A stretch of 64,000 bases of DNA from Seiridium cupressi (GCA_036674765.1 JARVKI010000079.1:124001-188000); one strand, 5' to 3'. Shown: positions 1 to 12,018, counted from the first letter of the stretch. A program made the numbers and translations. The notes: a model not told the origin generated them from the sequence alone.

Positions 1-648
1 GTAGGCCAACGCGCCACCGACCCGCCTCGACACGGCCGTCGCCGGCGACGTGCACGGGACCCCGATGCGCTGGCCTGGCAGCTGGAACCGCGTGCCCGCG
101 TACGCGATGGGCAGGTCGGTGGTCAGGGCCAGCTGAGCGCCGGCGGCGGTGGCTAGGCCGTGAACCACACCGATGACGGGTGCTGGGGAGCGGCGGATCA
201 GGGTCATGACCTCGGCGCAGAGGGCAAAGGTCTCTTTGATCTCCGCGTGACTGAGACGGGACAGTTCTCGGAGGTCGTGGCCGGAGCTGAAGACTGGGCC
301 GGAACTGCTGCGGAGGACGAGCACGCTGGGGAGGGTCTGGCGGTGGTGGTCCCAATGCGTGGTGTTGAGGAGCCAGCCGTATTTTGAGACTGCGGAGCTG
401 TCAGGGGTGGGAGCAGATTGGGATTGAGGGTAAGATCTAGGTTGGGAGGCTGCTTCGAGGTCTGAAAGAATGTTTGGATTGAAGGGGGGCAGAATGTAGA
501 GTTTGCCGTCTGCGGGTGACGTGTTATAGCGATGCAATTGGGAACGCAGATCATGGAGCACGGAGAGTGAGAGTGCATTTCGGGACGACGGGTTAGGAAG
601 AGTCAGGTAGGCAGCTTTTGGAGGCAACTTGGGCCATTTAGCAGTCAT
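1..648 (-). CDS. enoyl-CoA hydratase/isomerase-like protein, partial (C-terminus outside window)
   Basis: One uninterrupted frame runs from an ATG at 648 down to base 1 and is still open there, giving the first 216 residues. The N-terminus is about 20 residues of MTAKWPKLPPKAAYLTLPNP type, then the crotonase core appears: VLVLRSSSGPVFSSGHDLREL (the oxyanion-hole region of CoA-binding hydratases), PAPVIGVVHGLATAAGAQLA and a GTRFQLPGQRIGVPC stretch. This order matches ECHDC3-like crotonase-fold proteins, several of which are mitochondrial. An unusual linker of about 45 residues rich in Pro, Ser and Gln lies between the first strand and the SSGHDL motif. The substrate cannot be inferred, because the catalytic half is beyond the window edge. 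Confidence 0.85.
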   Translation of the reverse strand, partial: MTAKWPKLPPKAAYLTLPNPSSRNALSLSVLHDLRSQLHRYNTSPADGKLYILPPFNPNILSDLEAASQPRSYPQSQSAPTPDSSAVSKYGWLLNTTHWDHHRQTLPSVLVLRSSSGPVFSSGHDLRELSRLSHAEIKETFALCAEVMTLIRRSPAPVIGVVHGLATAAGAQLALTTDLPIAYAGTRFQLPGQRIGVPCTSPATAVSRRVGGALAY

Positions 649-1160
649 TATAACTTCTCACTTCGGCAAAGAGGAAAATGATGATGTTTAAGGAACCAAC
701 CTGAGCGGCCTTTGGACCCGTTGGTTCAACGAGGTGCAATTGGAGATGTGGTTATCGCTTGCGGGGAAGTCATCTCCAAGCCTTCACGTCTTAGTTGACG
801 CGATCAATAGCATGCCGGGGGGACCAATCAACAATTCGAATACTGCCCCAGAATACGAAATCTTGCCTTCTTGGCTGAGCCGGCGTCCTCTATCGGACAT
901 GATTGAGATAGGACAGTTACTGGCATACGATAGGACACAGTGACAGATCTGATCATTGTCAGGATACTCGAAAACAGGAAGCAGGATTTCTGATGCCGTT
1001 AGGTGTGCACTTTCAGCACGAAAGGCCTGAAAAATTCCGAGCAATGCTTTGAGGTCTAGTCATTCTCAAGTTATACTGGAGTAATCTCCTGTGCTGGAGA
1101 CAAAAAGAAACCGGGCTAAATTAAACATTGTGACATCTCAGAATCTACTCTACCGGGGGC
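649..1160. other. intergenic, no gene seen
   Basis: This 512-bp gap holds the upstream region of the hydratase-like gene and the 3' flank of the carboxypeptidase gene. Short open frames occur on both strands (for example 784-1044 minus), but none resembles a known protein or shows splice logic. I see no RNA gene. Confidence 0.6.
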
Positions 1161-2899
1161 TCAATCAACAATCATCTGATCTAAGTCGCCATTCGGGAGT
1201 CTGATCTTGATCATGTTCCCGTGTTCAACCGTCAAGGGTGACTTCAAAACTCGAAATATGGGATATTCGTCCCCTTTCCGCACCGGCACCAAATTGAAAC
1301 TCACGTAAGAGTCGATGCCCTCGGGTTCGAGAGTAGCAAAAGCCAGGGCAACATTCTTCTGCTGAGTGCTGATCAAGAAACTCCCTTTGGGCAACGAGAT
1401 GTTCTTCTCGAAAGACTCTGTTTCTACAGTGACCTTGATCCCGCCCTCGTAGTAATAATCTGCAATCGAGGCCGACTTGATCATTAATGCTTCAACGGGT
1501 CCATTGTAGCCATTATCTAAAGTTTGCACTTCAACGCCAGAATCCTGCAGTCGGGTTGCCAAATCAGACCATGCGCGAGGAATGATGTAAGCTTCTGGTC
1601 TGCTTTTCGTCAAGTTGGCGAAGGTCGGCGACGTGCTTTTCCATCTTGCCGGTGCCTGCACTACCTCACCATTTGTGGTATCAATGAAGGTGACTGTGCG
1701 ATCCACCGTTTCTGAGTAGTCTGAAATGACAATATCTTCTTCACTCTTGATAAAATCCTGGATGGCAATGCCGATGGTCTCGTGAACGTAACTTGCATGA
1801 TCATGCGCTGTTTGTAAAATACTCGATACCATTGTGAGAGCTGTAGCAACTCGTCGCTGGAAATGCTGATCTGCAAGACCAATACCACGTACTTCGCAGA
1901 GGATCGTGATGCACTGGCTCATGGCGTAGTTATTCCTGCCCGATTTCGCGTCGCTCTCAGCCTCCGTGAGCTCGATCTCGCCAGTCGCGTTATTGAAAGA
2001 CCCGGTAAAGTATGGCTCCCATCGGAATCCATTCTCACCCAAGGCGCGGCCGACATTGGAGGCGAAAAGCTCTTCTGAAATGTTGCGTATGCTTGGATGG
2101 GTGTTGAGATTCTTACCAGCTGCGACTAGTGCATCCATGCCATGTCGATATTTTCCAAAATTGCGTGGCGTAAATTCATGCATGTCAACTGCAATGTGAG
2201 GCGAGAAGGAGCTGAACAACTTTTTGATCTCACGGCTTTGTTGGCTGTTCAGCTTGGTGTGATCTCTGTTGGGATCGAGGTTTGTAGCCAGCGCTCGTTG
2301 AAAATATGCAACGCCATCCGGGTTATACCTCGGCCAGATCATAATATCCATCTTTTCGAGAAGGGACAGAGCCCATGTCTGATTGCCGTCTAATTTCCCA
2401 ATGAGAGCAAGAAGCGTTTGATCGCCTGCGGGCTCATTGCCGTGGACGCCGCCCTGAAGCCATACCTTTAGCTTGGGAGGGCTGGCCGGCTGACTCGGAG
2501 CTTCCGGGAAGGACGAAAGATATAGATATGGAAAAGCGCGCCCTTCCTCAGATGTAAACTCTGCCAAGTGATAATTCATCCATTCATTCCTCCTGGCAAT
2601 CGATTGAATGAATTGATCTGTAGATAGATCAGTGACTACGTAACAGTACTACAGAAGGAGCATTACCGACCTAGTGTAACATCGTCTGTCGGGCCTGCTA
2701 AGCCTTCAGCGAAACCACTGGGCACAGTCTCTGGACTTTCAAAGGCCGGCGATGACAGCTTGATATCGACATCAGGGAAATTTGCTGCCACTAGATCGCT
2801 GTCTCTCGAAACAGCGACGTGATTATGGCCATAGCGTACAGCTCCACCAAGAGCTGAGATGGCCAGCCACACAAGTGTTGTAACTGTCGCAGGACTCAT
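1161..2899 (-). CDS. secreted zinc metallocarboxypeptidase, M14 family
   Basis: Two exons, 2671-2899 and 1161-2617, give about 561 residues. The first exon begins with a signal peptide (MSPATVTTLVWLAISALGG), so the enzyme probably enters the secretory pathway. The M14 zinc site is visible: HGNE (about H135, E138), the third ligand in DMHEF (about H223), NPDG in the substrate pocket and the catalytic Glu in LCEVRG (about E318). The family cleaves C-terminal residues from peptides. The intron 2618-2670 (53 nt) was chosen because it restores DQFIQSIARRNEWMNYH, which fits my recollection of related fungal enzymes. It uses a weak donor (GTCGGT) and a CTGAT branch site before CTACAG. The pair GTAATG (2664) with GCCAG (2591) also keeps frame, deleting seven residues. 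The second domain, after residue 350, is unassigned. Confidence 0.88.
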
Positions 2900-3531
2900 C
2901 GTAGGCTGAAGGGAGGCCTGTCGGATGCTGGCCAGAAAATTGAAATACAGCCAGGTGATTGGGTTTGTTCGCAGGTTGATAGGCGAGCCGTCTTTACGTA
3001 GACTAGTCTAATTGATTACAAATTGCGTACCATGGCCGTTGATTGAAGCCTCTTGGATGATGTGGGGCGACTATCTAAAGGCGTGCATCCTTTACTGGCC
3101 ACATTTCGTAGTCCGGTTCCATAGCAAATAACAAGTGACAAATTTGTATAAATCTGACCTGTTCTGGATTCCTTGAGCTACAAGAGAAATCGACAGTTTG
3201 CCCCTACGAATTTGCAATGGTATTCTTTGACTATTTCTTGCAAATTCCTGCCCCTGAGAAGTCCCGCGTAGTACTCATACAGCACCCAGTATAGACAAGT
3301 GTCCACGTTCTTTCGTATATATATACACTTAGGCTCTCCTTTATAGTTGGAGCTCTCTCTATTTCTACTCCATAGGGCAAGTTCTTCACGAACTCGACGA
3401 ATGGTGCTGAAGACTCCAGCAACTTATGACGCCTATGTGTTGGTATGAGTTTGTGTACAAGGACCTGTTTAGTCTAGTCCTTTATTATATTTTCCTTCCT
3501 CTTTCCCATGACAATCGGAGGGTTTTGTCCT
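2900..3531. other. intergenic, upstream region of the carboxypeptidase gene
   Basis: This 632-bp gap lies between the carboxypeptidase start and the 3' end of the CENP-O gene. It contains a TATATATATA-like stretch near 3316-3326, too far upstream of the start to be an obvious TATA box. I see no gene in it. Confidence 0.5.
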
Positions 3532-4499
3532 CTAGATGGATCCAGTCTGCTTCAGATTTCCTTGGTCTGGCCCTAGATGTCGGACCAACTCTTCGACATG
3601 AGTACTGCCGCCAAGAAGCTCCCGAACGCGCTGGCGATCTCGCTCGTTCTCGCTTTGAGCGACCACCTTTAAGATTTTGCCGTCATCGTCCATGACTAGG
3701 CGCCCAGTGCGGCCATCGTCCCATTCCAGTCTGACCTGCTTGGCCGCCGCATCGACCGCGCTGATCTCTGAGATGGGAATATCGAGCTCCCTTCCCTTAC
3801 CCTTGGTACTTCCTTGACCAGCCGCCTTCCTCAGGTCGCTAATAGTTGCGATACGATTCTGGTATCTCACAAGCTCCCTTCTTAGTGCTCGTGCAAATTT
3901 GGAAAGATCCTGATCCTGGGTTCCCCTTCCTCTCGCATCAGGTTTAGGTGCTGGGAGGTATCGAGCTGCAAGGCCCGAGAGGGGAATGCAGGGCGGCACG
4001 GTGTGACGATGGACTCGCAGGTGATGTGATTCTGGATATGGCCGATTCAGCATGACATAGTATGGCCGAATGAACCTGGACCTAGACATGACCTCGAATC
4101 GCAGCCCAAGGACATTGCCTCCATCAACTGCTTTAGGGTCCGGGTCGCGAATCTTGAGCGCCGTGATAGACGCGCATGCTCTATAGAGAGACTGCTGTTG
4201 ATGCGCAACCTGCTTGTCGCACTGCGCCAGTAGTCTTGATTTTATGGATGCATCAATTTCAAATGCGTTCAGAGGGTCGTCCTCCAGAAGTTCGCGCGTT
4301 GTTTCCCGCGTCAGCAATGTGGTTGTTTGGAGTTTCAACTCATTCTTCAGTGATTCCACTTGAGCACTCGGTCAGCATCGTGGGCCTCAAGTAAACATTG
4401 CATGTGACAATCAATACCTTGGGCTCTCAACTTGGCGATCTCATCGTCTAGTCTGTCGGCAACAGACAAGTCCGGGGATAGAGAAGTTCGAGATGTCAT
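3532..4499 (-). CDS. mcm21: kinetochore protein CENP-O / Mcm21
   Basis: Two exons, 4418-4499 and 3532-4358, give 302 residues. The intron (4359-4417, 59 nt; donor GTATTG, acceptor CTCAAG) joins an N-terminal helix DRLDDEIAKLRAQ to VESLKNELKLQTTTLL, a continuous coiled coil as expected for this family. The CENP-O core follows: FEVMSRSRFIRPYYVMLNRP, then the characteristic VHRHTVPPCIPLSGLAARYL (about residues 135-155), and a C-terminal RWD-like part. In yeasts Mcm21 acts with Ctf19, Okp1 and Ame1 in the COMA complex of the inner kinetochore. The assignment rests on the RHTVPPCIPL motif and the overall architecture. The gene is divergent from the acetyl-CoA transporter gene and shares its 900-bp upstream region. 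Confidence 0.85.
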
Positions 4500-5399
4500 T
4501 TTGTCTACGTGCCGTCTTAGTCCTAGCGGTGTCTGGTGTCAATGCTAGGGCGGAGATATGTTTGCGATGGCCTGCATACTGATACCTAATCTTGGTGTTC
4601 TAAGCGCGACGCGGGTGACGCGACTCGACTCGCTGATGGTCGGCACCCACCGTGCCACTTGAACCCCAGTATGCTAGGGAGCTATCTAATCGGCGAAAGT
4701 GGGCTGTAGGCTAAAGTTAGCGGCTTCTGACAGAAGCTTACCCCTGACGGATCGGATCTTTCGGTGGCCCGAGTACCTGAAATCCCGGCAGCCTGCACTA
4801 GAACACGAGAATGCACCGCTGTCCTCTTTGTTCCATTGGTGCAGCCAGCAGTTTGGGTCCCGTGATGGAGAGGGGGCCGCACTTTGATCTGTCATTCTAT
4901 ATTCTCGACCTTCACTTACACATCCCGCTGTCCGCTTGCCAGTTCTTCGTTTTGTCCTGATTCGTACGAGGCTCCTCTTTGCCACTGCACTAGTCGTCTC
5001 CCCCAAAAAGACCACAGTTGCTTTTTGCCCTTCCCTCCTTAGCCATTGGACAACTTCTACCTAGCTGCCACTTCTATCTAGTCGGCAGCACTCACTACCA
5101 TCATCCTTACCTACCTGAGAGCCCTGTCCAGGATCGCATACGCGAGCTCGATTCCACCTTATTTTATTTCACAGGCTGCCGTTGTGCCTCCTGTCTATTC
5201 TAGAAGGACATCTCCTTGCTGCCGTGCTGCATGCTACACGAAGACTTCTAACCTGGCTTTTTCCTATCACCGCCCTGACTAACTATTTTCTACGGCGCTT
5301 GAGTACTCGAAAGCGGTACCTGCGTTAAACTTTTGTGCGACTCCCCTATAGCGCTAGCCATTTACTCTCGATTTCCTGAGACCTTCACGAAACTCACTT
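4500..5399. promoter_or_regulatory. divergent promoter region, CENP-O / acetyl-CoA transporter
   Basis: This 900-bp region separates two divergently transcribed genes. The half nearest the transporter (about 4960-5399) is strongly pyrimidine-rich on the plus strand, the usual look of a fungal transcription start region and leader. It contains a short upstream frame at 5231-5251. No further gene is apparent. Confidence 0.55.
5231..5251 (+). other. possible uORF in the acetyl-CoA transporter leader
   Basis: ATG at 5231 opens a six-codon frame (MLHEDF) that stops at 5251, 149 nt before the main start. It lies within the pyrimidine-rich stretch that is probably transcribed. Whether it is in the mature 5' UTR is not known. 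Confidence 0.35.
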
Positions 5400-7172
5400 A
5401 TGGGTGTCCGAACACGTCGTTCGAAATCGCCGACCCGAGACGAGCTGTCGGTGTCGACGAGTGCCCGTGGAAACGAAACTCTGAACGGTAGCATGGACAA
5501 CACCGAGTACCGACGCAAAACCGCCCAGAAGATGGAATCTGACCAAGTCACTGGAAATCTGATGGCGCGCGAAAGCTTCACTCTTGACGATCATGTCCCT
5601 AAGACGCCGACAGTCAACAACCATGGCTTCTTCGAACTCCCCAAGCAGGACCAGAAGAACTTTAGCCTACTCGTCCTGCTCTACTTCCTGCAGGGTATTC
5701 CCATGGGCTTGGCACATGGCTCCATACCGTTTCTCCTGAAAGAACACTTGTCGTACGGCGAGATTGGAATCTTCAGCTTGGCTGGATATCCCTATTCACT
5801 CAAATTGCTATGGAGTCCTATTGTGGACGCTTGGTGGAGTCCAAAAGTTGGTAGAAGAAAGAGCTGGATTTTGCCTATACAACTCATCTCGGGTCTGGGA
5901 ATGCTGGTGCTGGGTTCCGTGGTGGAGGACTGGATGACCACGACGGGCAAACCAGGAGGACCCACCGTCTGGAACTTTACTTGGTGGTGGTTCTTCTTGG
6001 TCTTCACATGCGCCACTCAGGATATTGCCGTGGACGGATGGGCTCTCACGCTACTAACCCCCGGGAACGTCTCTTACGCTTCGACAGCGCAAACCGTCGG
6101 TCTGACAGCTGGCCAGTTCTTGTCGTATACGGTTTTCCTCGCTTTCAACTCTAAAGACTTTGCGAACAAGTACTTCCGGTCTGAACCACTGGAGACTGGT
6201 CTGTTGAGTCTAGGCGGCTACCTGACTTTCTGGGGCTGGGCCTACATTGTTGTGACCCTTGGTCTTGCGCTTTTCAAGCGCGAGGAAAAGACTAGGAATG
6301 AGGACGGTATCTGGGACGTTTACAAGATCATGTGGGGAGTGCTGAAGCTCAAGAACATCCAGACGATCATTATTGTCCACCTGATTGCCAAGATTGGATT
6401 CCAAGCCAACGACGGTGTTACCAACCTGAAGCTGCTGGACAAGGGGTTCGGCAAGGAGAACATGGCTCTGACAGTATTGATCGACTTCCCTTTTGAGATC
6501 GGCCTGGGTTACTATGCGGGCAAGTGGTCGCAGGAATATACTCCGATGAAGCTCTGGTGCTGGGGTTTCATGGGTCGACTCGCTGCTGCTGTACTTGCTC
6601 AGTTCACTGTCATGATCTTCCCCGCCGGCGGCGTCACGTCATGGTACATGCTTGTGGTCATCGCAGAGCATGTCTTCTCCACGTTCACCAACACCGTCAT
6701 GTTCGTTGCCGTCTCGGCTTTCCATGCCAGGGTAGCTGATCCCGTGATTGGTGGTACATACATGACACTCCTGGCAACGTAAGTACAATCCTCCCACTTC
6801 TTGGACTTGTCGCGACTAATCATAGCAAATAGGGTCTCCAACTTGGGAGGTACATTCCCGAAGTTCTTTGTGCTCCGTCTCGTGGACTACTTTACCGAGG
6901 CCACATGTTACCCGCCTACCACGAAGGTCGACGCATCGATTCTGAAATCCCCTCTGGTCACCGCACCGTTCTCTTGCGCCATGCAAGGAGACAAGGAACT
7001 GTGCATTGGCGGAGGCGGCTCGTGTGAGATGGTCCGAGATGGATACTACATTGTCAACATTATCTGTGTTGTCGTGGGCCTGGTAACCTTCACCATGTAC
7101 ATCCGACCTAAGGTGCTGCATTTGCAAAGCCTGCCACTGAGAGCTTGGAGGTTGGCAGGCAGTCGACCATAG
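5400..7172 (+). CDS. acetyl-CoA transporter, AT-1 / SLC33A1 family
   Basis: Two exons, 5400-6778 and 6833-7172, give 572 residues. The intron (6779-6832, 54 nt) has GTAAGT, a CTAAT branch point and AATAG, and rejoins LLAT to VSNLGGTFPKFFVL. A Ser/Arg-rich cytosolic N-terminus of about 80 residues precedes a multi-span membrane domain. Family signatures are FSLLVLLYFLQGIPMGLAHG, SLAGYPYSLKLLWSPIVDAW, VGRRKSWILP and CATQDIAVDGWALTLL. Metazoan AT-1 moves cytosolic acetyl-CoA into the ER lumen for protein and glycan acetylation. A similar ER or Golgi role is likely here but is inferred. The Cys-containing loop before the last helix (CYPPTTKVD to GGGSCEM) is also typical. Later in-frame Met codons exist (for example MDNTEYRR), so the exact start is not certain. 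Confidence 0.92.
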
Positions 7173-8624
7173 TCAAATCTCGAAAGAATAGAGTAAAATA
7201 CTAGAAACGAGGGACCAGCATATCTGGTCCTGAAATGAAGTCGAGAATTCTTCTATATGCAACATTTGCCGAAGAGGATGAAAGCTGGATGTGAATTCCG
7301 TCAACGTACAGCATATAATTCGGGATTTGACAAACGCCATGAAGCATCTCGGATACCATGCCTTGACCCATATCCGTTTAAATTGGATCTATGTAGAATG
7401 TTCTAGCCGAAAGATTCTCAGATCCATCAAATGTTATCAATTAATGACCATTATCGATTCTTGCTTCGCCCATATCCCTTGCCGAGTTGTTTGTCCAAGG
7501 GCACGTTGTTATACAGCCCATTTCGTGTAACGTAACGCACAATTTGATCGCTCCTGACATGGATCTTCCTACCAAGCAAGCAGCGAAGAAGGACCGGATG
7601 ACACGCCGATTCCATGTGCACTCCTAAACGAGAATGCGGGTCACATATCACATAAGGAGCCGTCTATCCCCATGACTGACTGACAGGGAGGGTCCTTACC
7701 TCTTGATGTCTGATGATCTGGCTGGGCAGTTGTGTCATTTTTATGGTGCAGTGTTGTTGGTATAGTTACATAAGGCGTGAAGCAACACACGAGCAGGTCA
7801 GGCAAGGGCAAATCTGAACACACGACCACAGGCGAGATCAGTTACCCACAGGACGACATGATAACGTTACAACGCCCTCAGGAGTCTGCCAAAATGCACA
7901 AGATATATGCGTCGCTGCAACTACTCGAAGTTCATGGGAACCGCTTTGAATATCTTACCCGTCTGGACAAATCTTAGATGCACGATGGTGCGACTCTCGT
8001 CCCGAGACGAGTGGTTTGACCGAGGAGGAAGGGGCTTGGTACAAGGGAGGCTGCGATAGCAAACTTCAAACCTAACAAGCGCAACTTCCTCACCCGAGGA
8101 ACTGGAACGTTTTCTCCAGACCCGCGAAATCGTTAGTTTGTTTCAAATTCCATGCACCATACTTCTGGGATTTTATCTTTAGATTACACTCATCGTCATT
8201 TTATCTTCCACATCCACCTTCAGCCATCTCTGAATCACGTGCGGCATCAATGGACCAGGGCGGCTGTGGCAGCCTGCACGCAACTGAACTTCAATCCATC
8301 AAGACATTTTATACCAACTGTTAGAAAAATCACAGCGATACTGGGCAACTCATGTCTGCAGTTGTTGTGTGTCGACGGAACCGAAGACGGAGACGAGCCG
8401 GCGGAGAGTTCTGAGTGATGTACGGCAAATATCAAACACGATACCCCATCAAAGAACATTACGAAGCTTCTCGAGGATAAGAAGAGGACAATATAGCTTC
8501 TCAGTCGACTTTTATCCTACATCAGGCTATCTTGGCGGTATTTGGTAGATAAAATCATCCAGACCAGTGAGTCAGGGAGTTACCTCTCGCCACTCCGGAA
8601 ACCCTCACCGTCAAAGGCAGCTCC
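7173..8624. other. intergenic, no gene seen
   Basis: This 1.45-kb gap lies between two plus-strand genes. Several frames of 60-90 codons occur (for example 8152-8418 plus), but none has recognisable sequence or splice partners. It contains the 3' UTR of the transporter gene and the promoter of the receptor gene. Confidence 0.55.
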
Positions 8625-10166
8625 GTGATCTACTCCGAGCAACCCGATACGATGACATACCAGGGTGGTTATGCCAAACTAGCTCCGGAGAGCGACACAT
8701 TATCCCATCTACCAGACACTCATAGAACTGGTCTGATTGCCGTCGGAACGGCGGCCTTGATTTCCTTCATATCAACTACTACACTGTTCCTATTCCTCTC
8801 GTACAAACTCATCGTTGGATTTATTGAAAGACGCTTTCGGCCTCGCCAACCACAGATTGCCACTGACGAGTCGACTCTTGGACTTTCGGATCGACCCTAT
8901 TCCTCACGGGCAACTGCATCTCTTCAACTAGAAGGCGACTTTGCGACGTCACTACCGGAGATGAATTCCAAAGAGGAAGCACGGAATCCGTTCCCCTTGT
9001 TAATCTACAATCTGCTCTTTGCCGAGATGCAGACGAGTCTTGGATATACCCTGAACATCGAGTGGGTGGTCCATGATGGGATTTACGTGGGTTCCAGTAC
9101 GTGTTGGGCTCAAGGTTGGCTGAACAATGTCGGTATCTTGGCAAGCAGCATTTTTCTTGTGTCTGTTTCAATCAACACTTATCTGTCCGTTGTTCGTGGT
9201 TTCAGGCCATCTCAGTGGTTCATACGTGCCTGGGTTGCATTCTGTTGGAGCTTGACGCTCGTCCTCACGTCGGCTGGCATCGTACAAACCAACAATGGAA
9301 GGGCGGAGGGAGGCTGGTTCGTGCGGGCTAATACCTGGGTAAGTTGAGATTGTCTTCCTTGGTATACTTGCATAAGTTAAGCAACATGCGCTCATGTGAA
9401 ATAGTGCTGGGTCAATGCCAAATACGCTTCAGCCCGCCTCTGGAGTGAATGGGCTTGGATTCTTGTGTCCATACCAGTGACAATCATCCTGTACAGTCTC
9501 GTCTTCTGGTCACTGTACCGTGAGAACAGATCTTCACGGCATCTCCCACAAAGGCACAGTTCAAGTCATAAGAACAATCTACCGTCCGGCTATCACCCAG
9601 CTTTCCTGATCTATCCTTTCATCTACATCGCGTGCACCAGTCCCCTGGCAATAGCTCGCCTCATCACTATCAGTGGGGGCAGCCCAGGTGTGACATATTA
9701 TTGCATTGCAGGATTGATATTGGCCACCAATGGATTCTGGAACACAATACTTTGGTTAACGACGATGCTCATCAGCACCCCCGAAGACATACGCAACACC
9801 GGCCTTGAACAATTCGCCTCCATCCGGACACCAAGCTCTCGGAGGTATGGGAATATGGTGTGGATCAACGGCCCAGCGAGCAAATGTAATACTTCCAGTT
9901 CGACGGGCGACGGATGGTGGTGGTGGAAGTCGGGCGGGGAGACGCGACGGAAGGGTGCACACTCTCGTAATACCAGCCAACAGTCTCTGCGAAGAGAGAT
10001 TAATCCGCCCGCTTCGGACAACTGTATCCATATGGATGTCATCACTGCTGTCGTCGTTGAGGAGAACACTGACACCATGACGGACACCATACATTCCACC
10101 AGCATCAGCACTAACGGGAAGAAGACGGAGGAGTACATGTCGGATGTTTCAATGGCAAGAAGTTGA
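8625..10166 (+). CDS. seven-transmembrane receptor, Git3/cAMP-receptor-like GPCR
   Basis: Two exons, 8625-9338 and 9405-10166, give 491 residues. The intron (9339-9404, 66 nt, GTAAGT...AATAG) joins RANTW to CWVNAKYASARLW. Seven hydrophobic segments are visible: helix 1 near GTAALISFISTTTLFLFL; helix 2 FPLLIYNLLFAEMQ; helix 3 VGILASSIFLVSVSINTYL; helix 4 WVAFCWSLTLVLTSAG; helix 5 WILVSIPVTIILYSLVFW; helix 6 FLIYPFIYIACTSPLAIA; helix 7 YYCIAGLILATNGFWNTIL. A Cys before helix 3 (STCWAQGW) and one in the second outer loop (NTWCWVN, at the splice junction) could form the usual disulfide. Helices 1 and 2 are separated by a long cytosolic loop of about 70 residues. A 150-residue Ser/Thr-rich tail contains a WWWW run. 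The receptor class is inferred from layout, the ligand is unknown, and ATG 8652 is an alternative start. Confidence 0.78.
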
Positions 10167-10546
10167 CCAAGCCCCACTCACTCGACCTTGAGATGGAGAA
10201 TTACTGCAACAGAACTAGAACAACTTGCCAGCTTTGAGGATTGATGAGGGGATATATGATGGATAGCGGTTGTACCACGTCGATGTTATGGGGCTCGCAG
10301 GGGTTCAGATGGAGGGTACTATACCATTACCCTTTCGACCTACTCAGGTCATGGACCATCATCAATGTACTTACCAAACTCTTTGCAGATGGATAATTAG
10401 CTATCTAGCACTAATAGGTAAAAACAAGACTTCCAGAGCGGTCTTACACAGAAAACAGGCCGATGCGCAAACCGAGCTGATGAGTTTTTTTGTCTTTGCA
10501 TTGCTTCTACATCTATAAACAATTCTGTATCTCAAATATATCGCCC
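10167..10546. other. convergent intergenic region
   Basis: This 380-bp stretch carries the 3' ends of the receptor gene (plus) and the transporter gene (minus). No gene is seen. Confidence 0.6.
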
Positions 10547-12018
10547 CTAGAACATTTTCCAAGGGTTCCATCCCACACTCACCCCCTTCGCAATCTGGAA
10601 GCTCACCAAACTCAACACCTCCGTAAGTCCCGTGAATACGATCAACCCCCAGTACTCGCCTCCGCATGCTGTGACAATGCTGCCTCCGATAGGAATACCT
10701 ATCAAACAGGCAAAGCTCACTACAGTGTAGCAAGTTGCGTAATACCGACCATAATGTTGGGTATGACACAACTTCCCCACGCAGACAGGAGTGATGGATA
10801 TGTTGCTCCCTGTGCCAAACCCGAACAAGATCGCAAATATCACGATACCCGGTAGGGTGTGGCCAGCGGGCAGCCAAACGGCGAAAGTGGCGATCATGGT
10901 GACCAAGACAGATAGCATATTGCTATTGAACGGACCCATGATATCGGCCCAATAGCCCGGCAGCAAACGCCCCAAAACAGACGACGCGTTCAGGATGGTC
11001 AGGATGTAAAAGCTGAAGCTGTCGTCGAATCCAACGTGGAGCGCATAGCTCGAGATATATGCAATCGGAATGAAGAGGCCAAACTCGAGCATGAAAACGC
11101 CCAGGGTGGTGAAGAGGAAGGCCTTGTCGCGGAATATCATAAAGTCGGGGTGCGAGCTCGCATTCTGCGCGGGTGGGAGCCGCTTCTTGACCAGAAGATT
11201 GCAGATGATCAAAAAGAGCAGGCAGATGAAGCCTAGTATTCGGAGAGACCAGGCCCAGCCGAGGCGGTCGAAGAGGCGCTGGAGGATGAGCGGAAATACA
11301 ACGCCGCCTACACTGCCGCCGGAGCTGGCGATGCCGGTTGCGAGACCACGCTTAGCTTTGAAGAAGTGGCCTACTGCGGCGAAGCAGGGGGTGAAGATCA
11401 GAGAAGTGCACAAGCCGTTCAAGAGCGAAAAGACGAGGATGAAATGCCAGTATTCTTATTCCAAGTTAGCAACATGAGCTGTTTGGTACGAGAGAGAAGG
11501 AGAACGGCCTTACGAGTACAGATGCTCATGAGCATCAAGCTCGCTACAATGCCAATACCGCCCGGAAGCAAGAGCAATCTAGGACCATACTTGTCGAACC
11601 AGGGCCCAATGTAGACGCCGCAACCGAAAGCCAAAAATGTGTAGATTGAGTATATCCATCCAACTGTCCCTGTGCTGTAGCTTGAGAGTTGGTGGGCAGC
11701 GTTGTATGTCTGGAAGATGGCGATGGAATTCATCAGCCCCAAAGATGCGACCAATCCACAGAATGAGCCGAAGACGACCAGCCATGCCTCCAGACCGCCT
11801 TCTGGGTACGTCTCATCCTGAAGTAAGGTCCGTGGATCTGAGGCAGAATCTGATGTGTCACCAGCAGTTGGCTCTGGGGGCTGCTCGCTTTGCACGACGA
11901 ACAGTTGTGGACTGTGGTTATCATCAAAATGTCCCTTTTCCAAGCAGTATGAATCCTGCTGGGTTCCTTTGCTGCTTGCCCTCGGCGGCTCAGGAACAAT
12001 ATGTCCCTTTTCTGCCAT
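10547..12018 (-). CDS. monocarboxylate-transporter-like MFS permease
   Basis: Two exons, 11514-12018 and 10547-11454, give 470 residues. The intron (11455-11513, 59 nt) has donor GTAAGG, a CTAAC branch site and acceptor AATAAG, and joins LMLMSICT to QYWHFILVFSLLNGLCTSLIF. An acidic, Pro/Ser-rich cytosolic N-terminus of about 75 residues leads into the MFS fold at YPEGGLEAWLVVFGSFCG, the usual start of fungal MCH (SLC16-like) carriers. GWIYSIYTFLAFGCGVYIGPWFDKYGPR holds the loop 2-3 motif, and KAKRGLATGIASSGGSVGGVVFPL is a strong family signature. About 12 helices are expected. Yeast relatives include Mch5, a riboflavin carrier. The substrate here cannot be read from sequence. Confidence 0.88.
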
